Shown: positions 25,911 to 35,860 of the stretch, piece by piece
Position numbering within the stretch: position 1 is the first letter of the stretch
Layout of the letters: every line of letters begins with the position of its first letter
Notes under the pieces: generated by a model
Told to the model about the DNA's origin: nothing
Databases searched by the model: none
Seen by the model: the letters and a program-made list of their open reading frames with translations, nothing else
Program-made: the position numbers and the translations under genes
Origin: Cetobacterium sp. ZOR0034
GTDB taxonomy: Bacteria; Fusobacteriota; Fusobacteriia; Fusobacteriales; Fusobacteriaceae
Length of the DNA: 64,000 nt
Assembly (NCBI RefSeq): GCF_000799075.1
Contig: NZ_JTLI01000001.1
Span: 38,364-102,363 of the forward strand
Reading direction: 5' to 3'

Positions 25911-27857
25911 ATGAATTTAGAGAACATTGTTGAAAAGGAGAAAGAAGTAGCAAAGAAAAAACCAAGACGTAGAAAATATTACAACAAGCCTAAGCAAACT
26001 GATAAAACTCAAGTAGCTCAGACAGAAAATGTTGTAACTGAAACAAAGAAGCAAGTAGAAGCGAAAATAGTAACAACTCAAGAAACTAAAAAAGTTCAAG
26101 AGCAAAAACCGCAACCTCCAAGAAGAAGAGCTCCAAAAAAAGCTGAAGTACAGGAAGAGGTAAAAAAACCGGTGGTTAAAACTGAGAAAGAAGAGAAAAT
26201 GTATGTTATTCCTCTTGGTGGACTAGATGAGGTTGGAAAAAATATGACTTTAGTTCAGTATAGAGATGAGATAATAATAATTGACTCAGGAGTAACTTTC
26301 CCTGATGACGGATTGTTGGGTATTGATTTAGTAATACCAGATTTTAGCTATATTGAAAGTAACAAAGATAAGATAAAGGGTCTATTTATAACTCATGGTC
26401 ATGAGGATCATATAGGTTCGGTTCCATATCTATATCAAAAGATAGATAGAAACGTTCCTGTTCATGGAGGGAAATTAACTCTGGCTTTAATTAAATCTAA
26501 ATTTGAAAGTGGAGAGGTTTCAAAAATTCTTCCTAAAATGAGAGAAGTAAAAGGTAGAGATAAAATTAAAGTAGGTAAATACTTTGAAGTTGAGTTTATA
26601 AGTGTTACTCACTCAATAGCTGATGCTTACGCAGTAGTTGTTACAACTCCAGCTGGAAGGGTTATGTATACTGGAGATTTCAAAATAGATTTAACTCCTG
26701 TAGGAGGAGACGGAGTAGATTTCTTAAGACTGGCTCAAATTGGAGAAGAGGGAGTAGATTTATTACTTTCAGATTCAACAAATTCTGAGATAGATGGCTT
26801 TACACCATCAGAAAGAAGTGTTGGAGAAGCCTTTAAAGTTGAATTCGCAAAAGCTAAAGGAAGAATAATCATAGCTGCATTTGCTTCTCATGTACATAGA
26901 TTACAGCAGATCGTAAACATAGCAAACGAGCATGGAAGAAAAATTGCAATCGATGGAAGAAGTTTAATAAAAGTATTTGATATAGCATCATCTTTAGGAT
27001 ATTTAAAACTTCCTGAAAATATAATGATAAATTTATCTGATGTTGATAAAATGAGAGACAATAAAGTTGTTATTCTTTGTACAGGAACACAAGGAGAGCC
27101 TATGGCTGCTCTTTCAAGAATCGCCAAAAATATGCATAAGCATACTAAAGTTAAAGAGGGAGATACAGTAATTATATCGGCTACTCCTATTCCAGGAAAC
27201 GAAAGAGCTGTATCAAACAATATAAATAATCTTTTAAAATATGACGCTGAAGTTGTATTTAAGAAAATAGCAGGAATCCATGTTTCTGGTCATGCGAGTA
27301 AAGAAGAGCAAAGACTTATGCTTAACCTTATTAAGCCAAAGCATTTTATGCCAGTTCACGGAGAGTTTAAAATGCTAAAAGCTCATAAAGAAACAGCGAT
27401 TGAAACTGGAGTTCCAAAAAATAATGTTGTGATAGCAACAAATGGAAGTAAAGTTGAAGTAACTAAATCAAGTGCTAAAATTAAAGGAAAAGTAAATGCA
27501 GGAGCAACTTTAGTTGATGGACTTGGTGTAGGAGATATAGGACATATCGTTTTAAAAGATAGACAACAATTATCTCAAGATGGAGTAGTTATTGTGGTGT
27601 TTGCTCTAGATAAAGAAACAGGAAAAGTATTAAGTGGACCTGACATAGTAACGAGAGGATTCGTTTACTCAAGAGATTCAGATGAGATTTTAAATGAAGC
27701 TAATGAACAAATTAGAGTTAAATTAAAAGAATTTGAAGATGGAGCAATAAAAGATTGGACAGTTATAAAAAATAGTGTAAGAGACCTAGCAAGTAAGTTC
27801 TTCTATAATAGAATAAAAAGAACACCAGTTATTTTACCTATAATTATGGATGTATAA
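25911..27857 (+). CDS. rnj: Ribonuclease J with N-terminal basic extension
   Basis: A metallo-beta-lactamase/beta-CASP exo- and endoribonuclease for mRNA decay and rRNA maturation. The 648-residue protein has a Lys/Arg/Gln/Pro-rich, low-complexity extension of about 96 residues, then the standard core beginning MYVIPLGGLDEVGKN. The core holds the metal motif THGHEDH near 161-167, TGDFKID, SDSTNS and GFTPSERSV, and the C-terminal beta-CASP parts. RNase J is usually about 555 residues, which matches the core alone. yhbY follows after 37 bases. RNases Y and R are also encoded in this window. Confidence 0.94.
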   Translation: MNLENIVEKEKEVAKKKPRRRKYYNKPKQTDKTQVAQTENVVTETKKQVEAKIVTTQETKKVQEQKPQPPRRRAPKKAEVQEEVKKPVVKTEKEEKMYVIPLGGLDEVGKNMTLVQYRDEIIIIDSGVTFPDDGLLGIDLVIPDFSYIESNKDKIKGLFITHGHEDHIGSVPYLYQKIDRNVPVHGGKLTLALIKSKFESGEVSKILPKMREVKGRDKIKVGKYFEVEFISVTHSIADAYAVVVTTPAGRVMYTGDFKIDLTPVGGDGVDFLRLAQIGEEGVDLLLSDSTNSEIDGFTPSERSVGEAFKVEFAKAKGRIIIAAFASHVHRLQQIVNIANEHGRKIAIDGRSLIKVFDIASSLGYLKLPENIMINLSDVDKMRDNKVVILCTGTQGEPMAALSRIAKNMHKHTKVKEGDTVIISATPIPGNERAVSNNINNLLKYDAEVVFKKIAGIHVSGHASKEEQRLMLNLIKPKHFMPVHGEFKMLKAHKETAIETGVPKNNVVIATNGSKVEVTKSSAKIKGKVNAGATLVDGLGVGDIGHIVLKDRQQLSQDGVVIVVFALDKETGKVLSGPDIVTRGFVYSRDSDEILNEANEQIRVKLKEFEDGAIKDWTVIKNSVRDLASKFFYNRIKRTPVILPIIMDV

Positions 27858-27894
27858 ATATAATTAAATTTAAGAGAGATTAAGAGGAGAGAAA

Positions 27895-28203
27895 ATGAGT
27901 TTAACAAGCAAAAAAAGAGCATTTTTAAGAAAGAGAGCTCACAATTTAGAGCCAATATTCAGAATAGGGAAAGAGGGATTCTCTGAAACTTTAGCACAAG
28001 GTGTTTTAGATGCACTAATTCCTAGAGAGTTAATAAAAGTAAAAATACTTCAAAATTCAGAAGCTGATAAGAATGAAGTAGCTTATCAAATAGCAGATAT
28101 GATTGGTGCAGAAGTTGTAGGAATAATAGGAAGAACTATAATATTCTATAAAGAAAATCAAGATAAACCGACAATATCACTAGAATTAAAAGCAGTAAAA
28201 TAA
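27895..28203 (+). CDS. yhbY: YhbY/CRM-domain RNA-binding protein
   Basis: A 102-residue single CRM domain. It begins LTSKKRAFLRKRAHNLEPIFRIGKEG, has the family's IGKEG-type loop and ends with IIGRTIIFYK. E. coli YhbY associates with pre-50S particles, so a ribosome-assembly role is likely. It follows rnj in the long plus-strand block; a GAGGAGAG site is just upstream. Confidence 0.9.
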   Translation: MSLTSKKRAFLRKRAHNLEPIFRIGKEGFSETLAQGVLDALIPRELIKVKILQNSEADKNEVAYQIADMIGAEVVGIIGRTIIFYKENQDKPTISLELKAVK

Positions 28204-28225
28204 AAAAGAAGAGAGTGGGGAAACT

Positions 28226-28687
28226 ATGGAAAAAGGAATAATTTTAGGAAATAGAATTCTAGACGTAGTGTTTATAGCTTGGTTCATTGCCCAGTTTTAT
28301 AAGGTTATAACTACAATATTTATTGATAAAAAATTAAATATAAAGAGAATTTTTGAAACTGGAGGAATGCCAAGTTCCCACTCTTCAACTATGTCATCAT
28401 TAAGTACAGCGGTAGCATTAGCTCATGGAACACAGAGTACAATATTTGCTATTTCGTTTGTTTTGGCAGGGGTAGTTATGTATGATGCAGCTGGGATAAG
28501 AAGAGCAGCTGGAAAACATGCTGGACTTTTAAACACTTTGCTGGATAGATTTGCGGCAAAAGTTGGAGAGAGATTACATGATGAAAAACTAAAGGAACTT
28601 TTAGGGCACAGTCCATTAGAAGTATTAGTGGGGGCTATATTAGGAGTAGTAGTAGCCTTTGTATTTAAGGGTTATATACAAGCTTAA
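28226..28687 (+). CDS. Divergent PAP2-family membrane protein (DUF212)
   Basis: A 153-residue membrane protein with four or five hydrophobic segments. GGMPSSHSSTMSSL near 48-61 is the histidine-containing phosphatase-like motif, and YDAAGIRRAAGKHA near 90-104 is the second family signature, as in B. subtilis YuiD. Canonical PAP2 enzymes dephosphorylate lipid phosphates such as undecaprenyl pyrophosphate; for this divergent group activity is not established. dxs follows, which could hint at isoprenoid-phosphate metabolism. Confidence 0.87.
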   Translation: MEKGIILGNRILDVVFIAWFIAQFYKVITTIFIDKKLNIKRIFETGGMPSSHSSTMSSLSTAVALAHGTQSTIFAISFVLAGVVMYDAAGIRRAAGKHAGLLNTLLDRFAAKVGERLHDEKLKELLGHSPLEVLVGAILGVVVAFVFKGYIQA

Positions 28688-28698
28688 GGATGGAAAAA

Positions 28699-30522
28699 AT
28701 GAAGATAGACAGACAATATATTAGTAAGTTACAAAATGAAAGCCAAGAGATAAGAGATATATTGGTAGAAATAACAAGTAAAAATGGTGGGCATTTGGCA
28801 CCAAATTTAGGTGTAGTAGAGCTGACACAAGCAATTATGGAAGTTTTTAATCTTCCTCAAGATAAATTATTGTTTGATGTAGGGCATCAGTCGTATGTTT
28901 ATAAATTATTAACAGGTAGAAAAGAGAGATTTAAAACATTAAGAACAAAAGGTGGAATTGGTCCATTCTCTGATCCTAAAGAGAGTGAATACGACTTCTT
29001 TATAGCTGGACATGCAGGAAGTGCTTTATCTGCAGGAGCTGGAATAGCGAAAGCAAATCCAAATCAAAAAGTTATAGTTGTTATAGGTGATGCATCGATT
29101 GCTAATGGACACTCTTTGGAAGCTTTAAATAATATTGGTGAAAATTTAAAAAACTTAATAGTTATACTAAATGATAATGAGATGTCTATTGGAAAAAATG
29201 TAGGATCACTTTCTAATTTTTTCGGTAAATTGATGATAAGTAACGCTTATATGAATATAAGAAAAGATGTCAGAAGTGTTATGAGCAAAGGAAAAGTTGG
29301 GAACCAAGTGAAAAGTGTTTTAGAAAGAATTGAACATTCAGTAAAGCAGTTTTTCTTGCCTTCGAGTATATCGGAAGTATTAGGTTATCAATTTTTAGGC
29401 GTGATTGATGGACATAATTTAGAAGAGTTGATAAAGAATTTAATCAGAGCTAAGGAGATGGAGGGACCAGTTTTTATTCATGTAAAAACAGAAAAAGGAA
29501 AAGGGTTCCAATTAGCAGAGGAAAACAAAGAAAAGTTTCACGGGATATCGCCATTCAATCCAGAAACAGGTGAGGTTAAATCAGGTGGCGAAACATATTC
29601 TAATATTTTTGGATCAAAATTAGTAGAGTTGGCTGAAAAGGATCAAAATATATATGCCATTTCAGCAGCAATGGTAAAAGGAACAGGATTAGGTGAGTTT
29701 CAAAATAGATTTGAAGAAAGATGTATTGATGTAGGTATAGCAGAGGGTCACGGTGTGACATTTTCGGCAGGATTAGCTATATCAGGAAAAAAGCCATATG
29801 TAGCAATATATTCGACATTTTTCCAAAGAGCTATCGATCAATTGATACATGATGTTGGATTACAAAATCTACCAGTGAGATTCATAGTTGATCGTGCTGG
29901 AATTGTAGGAGAAGATGGAAAAACACATCAAGGAATTCATGATATCAATATGTTTTTAACTATGCCAAACTATAAAGTTTTAGCTCCAACAACAGGAAAA
30001 GAGCTGAAAAGTATTTTAGAGTTTTCCAAAAATTTTGAAGAATCACCTTTAGCAATAAGGTTCCCTAGAGGAAATGCTTTTGAGTTAGAAGGAATGGCTG
30101 ATTTTGAATTTGAAATTGGAAAATGGCAAGAAGTAAAAAGAGGAGAAAAAAATCTTTATTTAACAACAGGAGCAATGTTAGAACAGATTTTAAGTATAGA
30201 AAAAGAACTTTTAGAAAGAGGTTTAGGAGGAACTATTGTTAGCTGTTCATCTATAAGACCTCTAGATGAAAACTTTATTTTAGATGAGTTTTCAAAGTAT
30301 GAGAATATATTCACCTTTGAGGATGGTTATGAAAGAGGTGGATTTGGTGATGAAATATTAAGATTTTTAAATGAGAAAAAAATAAAAATTAATATAAATA
30401 AAATAGCATTGAATAGTGTAGCAATACCTCATGGGTCAAGAAACATACTGTTAGAGGATTATGGTCTAAGAGGTAAAAAACTAATAGAGAGAATTGAGGG
30501 TAGCATTAATGGCGAAAAATAG
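28699..30522 (+). CDS. dxs: 1-deoxy-D-xylulose-5-phosphate synthase
   Basis: Condenses pyruvate and glyceraldehyde-3-phosphate, the first step of the MEP isoprenoid pathway, using thiamine diphosphate. The 607-residue protein has GHQSYVYKLLTGR near 73, GHAGSALSAGAG, the ThDP/Mg motif GDASIANGHSLEALNN, and transketolase-type DRAGIVGEDGKTHQG and YSTFFQRA segments. ATG 28699 is preferred over ATG 28690, which would leave almost no spacing from AAGGA. The last MEP enzyme, IspH, is encoded at 55 kb. The end overlaps the next gene by 14 bases. Confidence 0.95.
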   Translation: MKIDRQYISKLQNESQEIRDILVEITSKNGGHLAPNLGVVELTQAIMEVFNLPQDKLLFDVGHQSYVYKLLTGRKERFKTLRTKGGIGPFSDPKESEYDFFIAGHAGSALSAGAGIAKANPNQKVIVVIGDASIANGHSLEALNNIGENLKNLIVILNDNEMSIGKNVGSLSNFFGKLMISNAYMNIRKDVRSVMSKGKVGNQVKSVLERIEHSVKQFFLPSSISEVLGYQFLGVIDGHNLEELIKNLIRAKEMEGPVFIHVKTEKGKGFQLAEENKEKFHGISPFNPETGEVKSGGETYSNIFGSKLVELAEKDQNIYAISAAMVKGTGLGEFQNRFEERCIDVGIAEGHGVTFSAGLAISGKKPYVAIYSTFFQRAIDQLIHDVGLQNLPVRFIVDRAGIVGEDGKTHQGIHDINMFLTMPNYKVLAPTTGKELKSILEFSKNFEESPLAIRFPRGNAFELEGMADFEFEIGKWQEVKRGEKNLYLTTGAMLEQILSIEKELLERGLGGTIVSCSSIRPLDENFILDEFSKYENIFTFEDGYERGGFGDEILRFLNEKKIKININKIALNSVAIPHGSRNILLEDYGLRGKKLIERIEGSINGEK

Positions 30523-31339
30523 TAATGCACTGAAGTTTATAAAACTTCTATTAAACCATGAGATGGTCTTAGATTTAGACCACCATGATGATCAAGGAGT
30601 TAAAGTAACTACGCATACGTACGACGTTTTAAAAATATCTTTTGAAGAGATAAGAAGAGATTACAGAGATTTAAGAGAAGCAAGAGAAAAAGTAGAATTT
30701 TTCTCAATTGTAGTTGGAGTTATAATACATGATTTGAGTAAGGGAAGCATTAGAAAAGCTGATGAGAAACTATCTCATTCGCAAATGATGATAAAAAAAC
30801 CTGAATATATCATAAAAGAAGCTGAGAAAGTTTTATCTGAAATAGAGGAATCTTTAAATTTAAAGATTGTCGATAAGATAAAAAAGAATATAACTCACAT
30901 AGTTATATCTCATCATGGAAAATGGGGTAAGATACAACCAAATACAAAGGAAGCTCATATAGTTCATAGAGCGGATATGTATTCTGCAAAATATCATAGA
31001 ATAAATCCTATCGGAGCTGATAAGATATTAAGACTTATGAATGATGGAATGAATATAGACGATGTAGCTAAAAAATTTAATTGCACAACAGGCGTTATAA
31101 AAGATCGTTTAAAAAGAGCCAAGCATGAATTAAGATTAAAAAATACAAAACAGCTATTGGGATACTATAAAAGTAAGAAAAAAATTCCTATCGGTGATGA
31201 TTTCTTTACGAAAAGAGTTAGAGAAACTGAAAAACTAATAAAAGCAGTTGATAGATTAGGATTTGAAAATCTTATTTTAGAGAATCCGCTATTAAATTAT
31301 TTAGAGGATGACAAGATTTTTGAGAAGGAAGTGCAGTAA
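30509..31339 (+). CDS. HD-domain phosphohydrolase-like protein
   Basis: A 276-residue protein. An HD-type metal site is visible: HTYDV near 36, IIHDLSKGS near 72-80, HIVISHHGKWG near 130, and HRADM near 150. A helix-turn-helix-like segment follows (MNIDDVAKKFNCTTGVIKDR, about 183-202). The substrate is unknown; HD proteins act on nucleotides or nucleic acids. ATG 30509 with a GAGGG site 8 bases upstream is preferred to the earlier TTG. It is translationally coupled to dxs and tlyA (TAATG). Confidence 0.7.
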   Translation: MAKNSNALKFIKLLLNHEMVLDLDHHDDQGVKVTTHTYDVLKISFEEIRRDYRDLREAREKVEFFSIVVGVIIHDLSKGSIRKADEKLSHSQMMIKKPEYIIKEAEKVLSEIEESLNLKIVDKIKKNITHIVISHHGKWGKIQPNTKEAHIVHRADMYSAKYHRINPIGADKILRLMNDGMNIDDVAKKFNCTTGVIKDRLKRAKHELRLKNTKQLLGYYKSKKKIPIGDDFFTKRVRETEKLIKAVDRLGFENLILENPLLNYLEDDKIFEKEVQ

Positions 31340-32145
31340 TGAAAGAAAGAGTAGATGTTCTACTAGTTGAAAAGGGATTCTATGAAACTAGAGAAAAAGC
31401 AAAGAGAGCTATTATGGCTGGTTTAGTTATAATAAACGATAAAAAAATAGATAAACCTGGAACATCTATAAAAATAGATGAGGAACCAGTAATTAGAGTT
31501 AAAGGTGACGCTTGTAAATATGTTAGTCGTGGTGGAATGAAATTAGAAAAAGCCATCACTGTTTTCAATTTAGATTTACAAGGAAAAAAAGTGTTAGATG
31601 TAGGTTCATCAACTGGTGGATTTACAGATTGTTCTTTACAAAATGGAGCATCTTTTGTTTATGCTGTAGACGTTGGAACAAATCAGTTAGATTGGAAATT
31701 GAGAAATGATGAAAGAGTAAAATCTTTAGAAAATACTCATATAAAAGATTTAACTTTAGATGAGTTGGATAATGAAAAAGTGGACTATATAGTTATGGAT
31801 GTATCGTTCATATCGATTACAAAAGTTATCGAACACCTAATAAAATTCTTTAAAGACGAAACAAAATTAATGGCTTTAATAAAACCACAATTTGAAGTAG
31901 GAAAAGAAAATATTGAAAAAGGTGGAATAGTAAAAGATAGCAAAAAACATATAATGGCAATAGAGATGGTAATAGAGGAAGCTAAAAAATCAGGATTAAG
32001 ATTAAAAGCTTTAGATTTCTCACCAATAACAGGAACAAAAGGAAATGTTGAATATATCTCTTTATTTGAGATAGGGGATGAAGAATCTCATATTAACATA
32101 GAGTCAGTTGTAAAGCTAGGAAAGAACTTGGGAGGAGCCTTATGA
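31339..32145 (+). CDS. tlyA: TlyA-family rRNA 2'-O-methyltransferase
   Basis: A 268-residue protein joining an N-terminal S4 RNA-binding domain (about 1-60, RVDVLLVEKGFYETREKAKR) to an FtsJ-like SAM methyltransferase with LDVGSSTGGFTDC near 88-100 and VMDVSFISI. Characterised TlyA proteins make 2'-O-methylcytidine in 16S and/or 23S rRNA; older annotation calls them hemolysins. Its start overlaps the HD gene stop (taATG) and its end overlaps the protease gene by 4 bases (ATGA). Confidence 0.9.
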   Translation: MKERVDVLLVEKGFYETREKAKRAIMAGLVIINDKKIDKPGTSIKIDEEPVIRVKGDACKYVSRGGMKLEKAITVFNLDLQGKKVLDVGSSTGGFTDCSLQNGASFVYAVDVGTNQLDWKLRNDERVKSLENTHIKDLTLDELDNEKVDYIVMDVSFISITKVIEHLIKFFKDETKLMALIKPQFEVGKENIEKGGIVKDSKKHIMAIEMVIEEAKKSGLRLKALDFSPITGTKGNVEYISLFEIGDEESHINIESVVKLGKNLGGAL

Positions 32146-33416
32146 TAAAACTGTTAAGAAATACTGGAGTAGCACTACTTTTATCAGGAATCATGATTGC
32201 AAATACAGTGCCATCATATTCTGTAGATAATGGATTTATTGCAAATATAAAAGAGTTAAAAGAACTTTCTGATATTATGAACATAATAAAAGAAAATCAT
32301 GTAGGAGCTGAAAAAGATCCTACAAATACAACTTTGATGCAAGGAGCTTTAAAAGGAATGATGGAATCTTTAGATGATCCACATTCTAATTATTTTACAA
32401 AAGAGGAACTAGAAAGTTTTAAAGAGGATATTGAGGGTAAATATGCTGGAGTAGGTATGGTAATACAGAAAAAAGCAGATGAACCTTTACTAGTTGTTTC
32501 TCCAATAGAAGATACACCTGCGTATTTGGCAGGGATAAGAGCTAAAGATAAAATTATAGCTATTGATGGAGAGAGTACTTATAAATTAACGAGTGAACAA
32601 AGTGTAAAAAAATTAAAAGGTGAACCAGGAACTTCAGTAAAGCTTACAGTTTATAGAGAGGAAGCTAAGGAGACTAAAGAGGTCGAATTAAAAAGATCTA
32701 TTATTCAATTAAAATATGTTAAAAGCAAGATGATTGGAAAAGACATTGGATATTTAAGATTGACTCAATTTGGAGAAGATGTTTATAAAGATCTTCGTAA
32801 GGAATTAGAAGGATTAATTAAAAAAGGTGCAAAAGGAATAATCTTTGATTTAAGAAGTAATCCTGGAGGATCTTTAGGTCAAGCTGTAAAAATTTCATCT
32901 ATGTTCATACCAGAAGGAAGAATTGTAAGTACTAAAGGTAAAACAGGAGATGAAGAGGTAGCTTACAGAGAAGGTAAATATTTTGGAGACTTCCCACTGA
33001 TTGTATTAATAAATGAAGGAAGTGCTTCGGCATCTGAGATAGTTTCAGGAGCAGTAAAAGATTATAAAAGAGGTCTTTTAATTGGAGAGAAAACATTTGG
33101 AAAAGGTAGTGTTCAAACACTTTTACCATTACCGGATGGAGATGGAATAAAATTAACAATAGCTAAGTACTATACTCCAAGTGGAGTTTCTATTCATGGA
33201 ACAGGAATCGAACCAGATATTTTAGTTGAGGAAAAAGATGATTTCCTATTCTTCAATGGGTTTGTAACAAACATAAATGAAGATGAGACTAAAGAGAATA
33301 GAAATGAGATTATAAAAGAAGTAAAGGGAGAAGAGGAAGCTAAAAAGATTATTTCAAAAGGTGATATCCAATTAGATAAAGCTGTTGAAGAGATGGATAA
33401 GCTTTTAAAAAAATAA
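32142..33416 (+). CDS. S41-family C-terminal processing protease
   Basis: A 424-residue exported serine protease of the CtpA/CtpB type. Signal peptide about 1-28 (hydrophobic, then VPSYS), a PDZ domain about 95-180 (YAGVGMVIQ, IAIDGES) and the S41 domain with DLRSNPGG. The Ser-Lys-Gln triad fits Ser296 in GSASASE, Lys321 and Gln325 in FGKGSVQ. It probably trims periplasmic or membrane proteins; its relatives activate cell-wall hydrolases. It is coupled to tlyA and followed by rsmI. Confidence 0.92.
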   Translation: MIKLLRNTGVALLLSGIMIANTVPSYSVDNGFIANIKELKELSDIMNIIKENHVGAEKDPTNTTLMQGALKGMMESLDDPHSNYFTKEELESFKEDIEGKYAGVGMVIQKKADEPLLVVSPIEDTPAYLAGIRAKDKIIAIDGESTYKLTSEQSVKKLKGEPGTSVKLTVYREEAKETKEVELKRSIIQLKYVKSKMIGKDIGYLRLTQFGEDVYKDLRKELEGLIKKGAKGIIFDLRSNPGGSLGQAVKISSMFIPEGRIVSTKGKTGDEEVAYREGKYFGDFPLIVLINEGSASASEIVSGAVKDYKRGLLIGEKTFGKGSVQTLLPLPDGDGIKLTIAKYYTPSGVSIHGTGIEPDILVEEKDDFLFFNGFVTNINEDETKENRNEIIKEVKGEEEAKKIISKGDIQLDKAVEEMDKLLKK

Positions 33417-33434
33417 GAGGAAATGAGGTAAAAA

Positions 33435-34100
33435 ATGCTTTACATAGTAGCCACGCCTATAGGGAATTTAGATGATATAACTTTAAGAGCGATAAAAACA
33501 TTTGAAGAGGTAGACTTTGTTTTTGCAGAGGATACAAGAGTTACAAAAAAGTTATTAAATCATTTAGGAATAGAGAAGATAGTATATAGATATGATGAGC
33601 ATACGAAGATGCACCAAGTTTCTAATATAGCAAATATGTTAGAGAATGGAAATAAAATAGCGTTAGTAACAGATGCAGGAACACCTTGTATATCGGATCC
33701 TGGATTTGAAGTTGTTGATGAGGCTTTAAAAAGAGGAATAAAGGTAATTCCAATTCCTGGACCAAGTGCAATGACAGCAGCAGCTTCAGTAGCTGGAATT
33801 TCAACAAGAAGATTTTGTTTTGAAGGGTTCTTACCAAAGAAAAAAGGTAGGCAAACACTTTTAAAATCATTAGCTACAGAAGAGAGAACAATAGTTATTT
33901 TTGAATCTCCGCACAGAATAGAAAAAACACTAAGAGATATAGAGACTTTTATTGGTGTGAGAGAGGTTGTAATAGTAAGAGAGATTACTAAGATATATGA
34001 AGAAATTTTAAGAGGGACAACTACAGAGTTAATAGAAAAGTTATCTCAAAATCCTATAAAGGGAGAGATAGTTCTTTTAATAAAGGGTAATGAAAAATAG
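33435..34100 (+). CDS. rsmI: 16S rRNA (cytidine-1402-2'-O)-methyltransferase
   Basis: Ribose-methylates C1402 in the 16S decoding centre. The 221-residue tetrapyrrole-methylase-fold protein starts LYIVATPIGNLDDITLRAI and has EDTRVTKKLL, VTDAGTPCISDPGF, IPGPSAMTAA and FEGFLPKK, all family signatures. It is slightly shorter than the E. coli enzyme, lacking its C-terminal tail. Cotranscribed in the long block. Confidence 0.94.
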   Translation: MLYIVATPIGNLDDITLRAIKTFEEVDFVFAEDTRVTKKLLNHLGIEKIVYRYDEHTKMHQVSNIANMLENGNKIALVTDAGTPCISDPGFEVVDEALKRGIKVIPIPGPSAMTAAASVAGISTRRFCFEGFLPKKKGRQTLLKSLATEERTIVIFESPHRIEKTLRDIETFIGVREVVIVREITKIYEEILRGTTTELIEKLSQNPIKGEIVLLIKGNEK

Positions 34101-34112
34101 AGGTGAGAAAAA

Positions 34113-35009
34113 ATGTCAATGACAAAAATTAACTGGTATCCAGGACATATGAAAAAAACAAAGGACTTAATAAAGGAAAATATGCCTTTAATTGATATCG
34201 TTCTTGAAGTTGTGGATGCAAGAATTCCTTTATCAAGTAAGAATCCTGATATAGCTGGATTTGCTAAAAATAAAAAAAGAGTAATTGTTATAAATAAAGC
34301 TGATTTAGTAACGAAAGAGGAGTTAAATTTCTGGAAAAAGTTCTTTAAAGAAAATAACTTTGCAGATGAAGTTTTAGAACTTTCAGCAGAGACAGGATTT
34401 AATATAAAAACTCTATATACAATTATTGATAAAGTATCTAAAGAGAAAAAAGATAAGATGCTTAAAAAGGGATTAAGAAAAGTTAACACGAGATTAATGA
34501 TTGCTGGGATACCAAACGTTGGTAAATCTAGACTTATAAATAGAATTGTTGGTAAGAATAGTGCTGGAGTAGGAAATAAACCAGGATTTACTAGAGGAAA
34601 ACAATGGATAAGAATAAAAGAGGGTCTAGAATTATTAGATACTCCTGGAATTTTATGGCCTAAATTTGAAAATCAAGAGGTTGGATATAACTTAGCTATA
34701 ACGGGAGCAATAAGAGATGAGATTCTTCCAATCGATGAAGTGGCATGTCTTTTAATTGAAAAGATGCTAAAAATGGGTAAAAAGAATGTTTTAAAAGATA
34801 AATATAAACTTTTAGACGAAGACTTTGAACAAGTAACAGGAGCAATAATAGAATCAATAGCAGTAAGAATGAATATGTTACAAAAAGGTGGAAATCCTAA
34901 TGTACAACAAGCGACATATACAGTACTTAGAGACTATAGAGCTTCAAAGTTAGGTAAGTTTGGTTTAGATATGGATATAGCAGAGCAGATTAAAAACTTA
35001 TATAAGTAG
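34113..35009 (+). CDS. ylqF: Ribosome biogenesis GTPase YlqF/RbgA
   Basis: A circularly permuted GTPase needed for late 50S assembly in Firmicutes. In the 298-residue protein the G4 motif NKADL (near 60) precedes G1 GIPNVGKSR (near 131-139) and G3 DTPGIL (near 178), the order that defines the permuted family. The N-terminus INWYPGHMKKTKDL is a hallmark of RbgA. The C-terminal helical domain is present. ATG 34113 follows an AGGTGAG site. Confidence 0.94.
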   Translation: MSMTKINWYPGHMKKTKDLIKENMPLIDIVLEVVDARIPLSSKNPDIAGFAKNKKRVIVINKADLVTKEELNFWKKFFKENNFADEVLELSAETGFNIKTLYTIIDKVSKEKKDKMLKKGLRKVNTRLMIAGIPNVGKSRLINRIVGKNSAGVGNKPGFTRGKQWIRIKEGLELLDTPGILWPKFENQEVGYNLAITGAIRDEILPIDEVACLLIEKMLKMGKKNVLKDKYKLLDEDFEQVTGAIIESIAVRMNMLQKGGNPNVQQATYTVLRDYRASKLGKFGLDMDIAEQIKNLYK

Positions 35010-35018
35010 GAGATAAAA

Positions 35019-35843
35019 ATGAGTCATAAATTGGATTTAGATTTAAGTTTAGTTGAAAATATATTAGTTAATTTCTTAAAGGAGGAAGCTAATAAAGTTG
35101 GATTTTCTAAAGTGGTATTAGGATTATCAGGAGGAATAGATTCAGCATTAGTTGCCTATTTAGCAGCCAAAGCTTTTGGGCCTGAAAATGTTTTAGGGAT
35201 ACTAATGCCTTATAAAACTTCTAGTAAAGAAAGTGTAGAACACGCAAAACTAGTAGTAGAAGATTTAGGAATACAATCAAAATTAATCGAGATAACTCCA
35301 ATGGTTGAACCATATTTTGATATGAATCCAGATATGGATGGACTGAGAAAAGGTAATAGAATGGCAAGGGAAAGAATGTGTATTTTATTTGACTACTCAG
35401 CAAAAGAGAGAGCTTTAGTTTTAGGGACATCAAATAAAACAGAGATGTTATTAGGATATAGTACACAGTTTGGAGATGCCGCATCAGCTATAAATGCTAT
35501 AGGAGATCTTTATAAAACACAAGTTTGGGAACTTTCAAGACATATGGGAGTACCAGAAGCACTTATTGATAAAAAACCGAGTGCGGACCTATGGGAAGGG
35601 CAAACTGATGAGAGTGAATTAGGATTTTCATATGCTTTAGCTGATGAAATTTTATATTCTTTAATAGACGAGAGAGAAAAAAAAGAGGATATAATTGAAG
35701 CTGGGTATTCTGAAGAGATTGTAAACAAAATCATTTGGAAGATTAAGATGTCACAGTACAAAAGAAAACTACCTCTAATAGCAAAGGTATCGACTAGAAC
35801 TATAGGAAGAGAGTTTAGATATCCTAGAGATTGGGGAGTATAA
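35019..35843 (+). CDS. nadE: NAD+ synthetase, ammonia-type
   Basis: Amidates nicotinate adenine dinucleotide to NAD+ with ATP. The 274-residue protein has the P-loop [15 protein letters not shown] near 33-47, [18 protein letters not shown] near 140, and [14 protein letters not shown]. There is no N-terminal nitrilase domain, so it should use ammonia rather than glutamine. Length is normal for the short form. Confidence 0.94.
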   Translation: MSHKLDLDLSLVENILVNFLKEEANKVGFSKVVLGLSGGIDSALVAYLAAKAFGPENVLGILMPYKTSSKESVEHAKLVVEDLGIQSKLIEITPMVEPYFDMNPDMDGLRKGNRMARERMCILFDYSAKERALVLGTSNKTEMLLGYSTQFGDAASAINAIGDLYKTQVWELSRHMGVPEALIDKKPSADLWEGQTDESELGFSYALADEILYSLIDEREKKEDIIEAGYSEEIVNKIIWKIKMSQYKRKLPLIAKVSTRTIGREFRYPRDWGV

Positions 35844-35860
35844 AATAAGGAGGACTAAAT

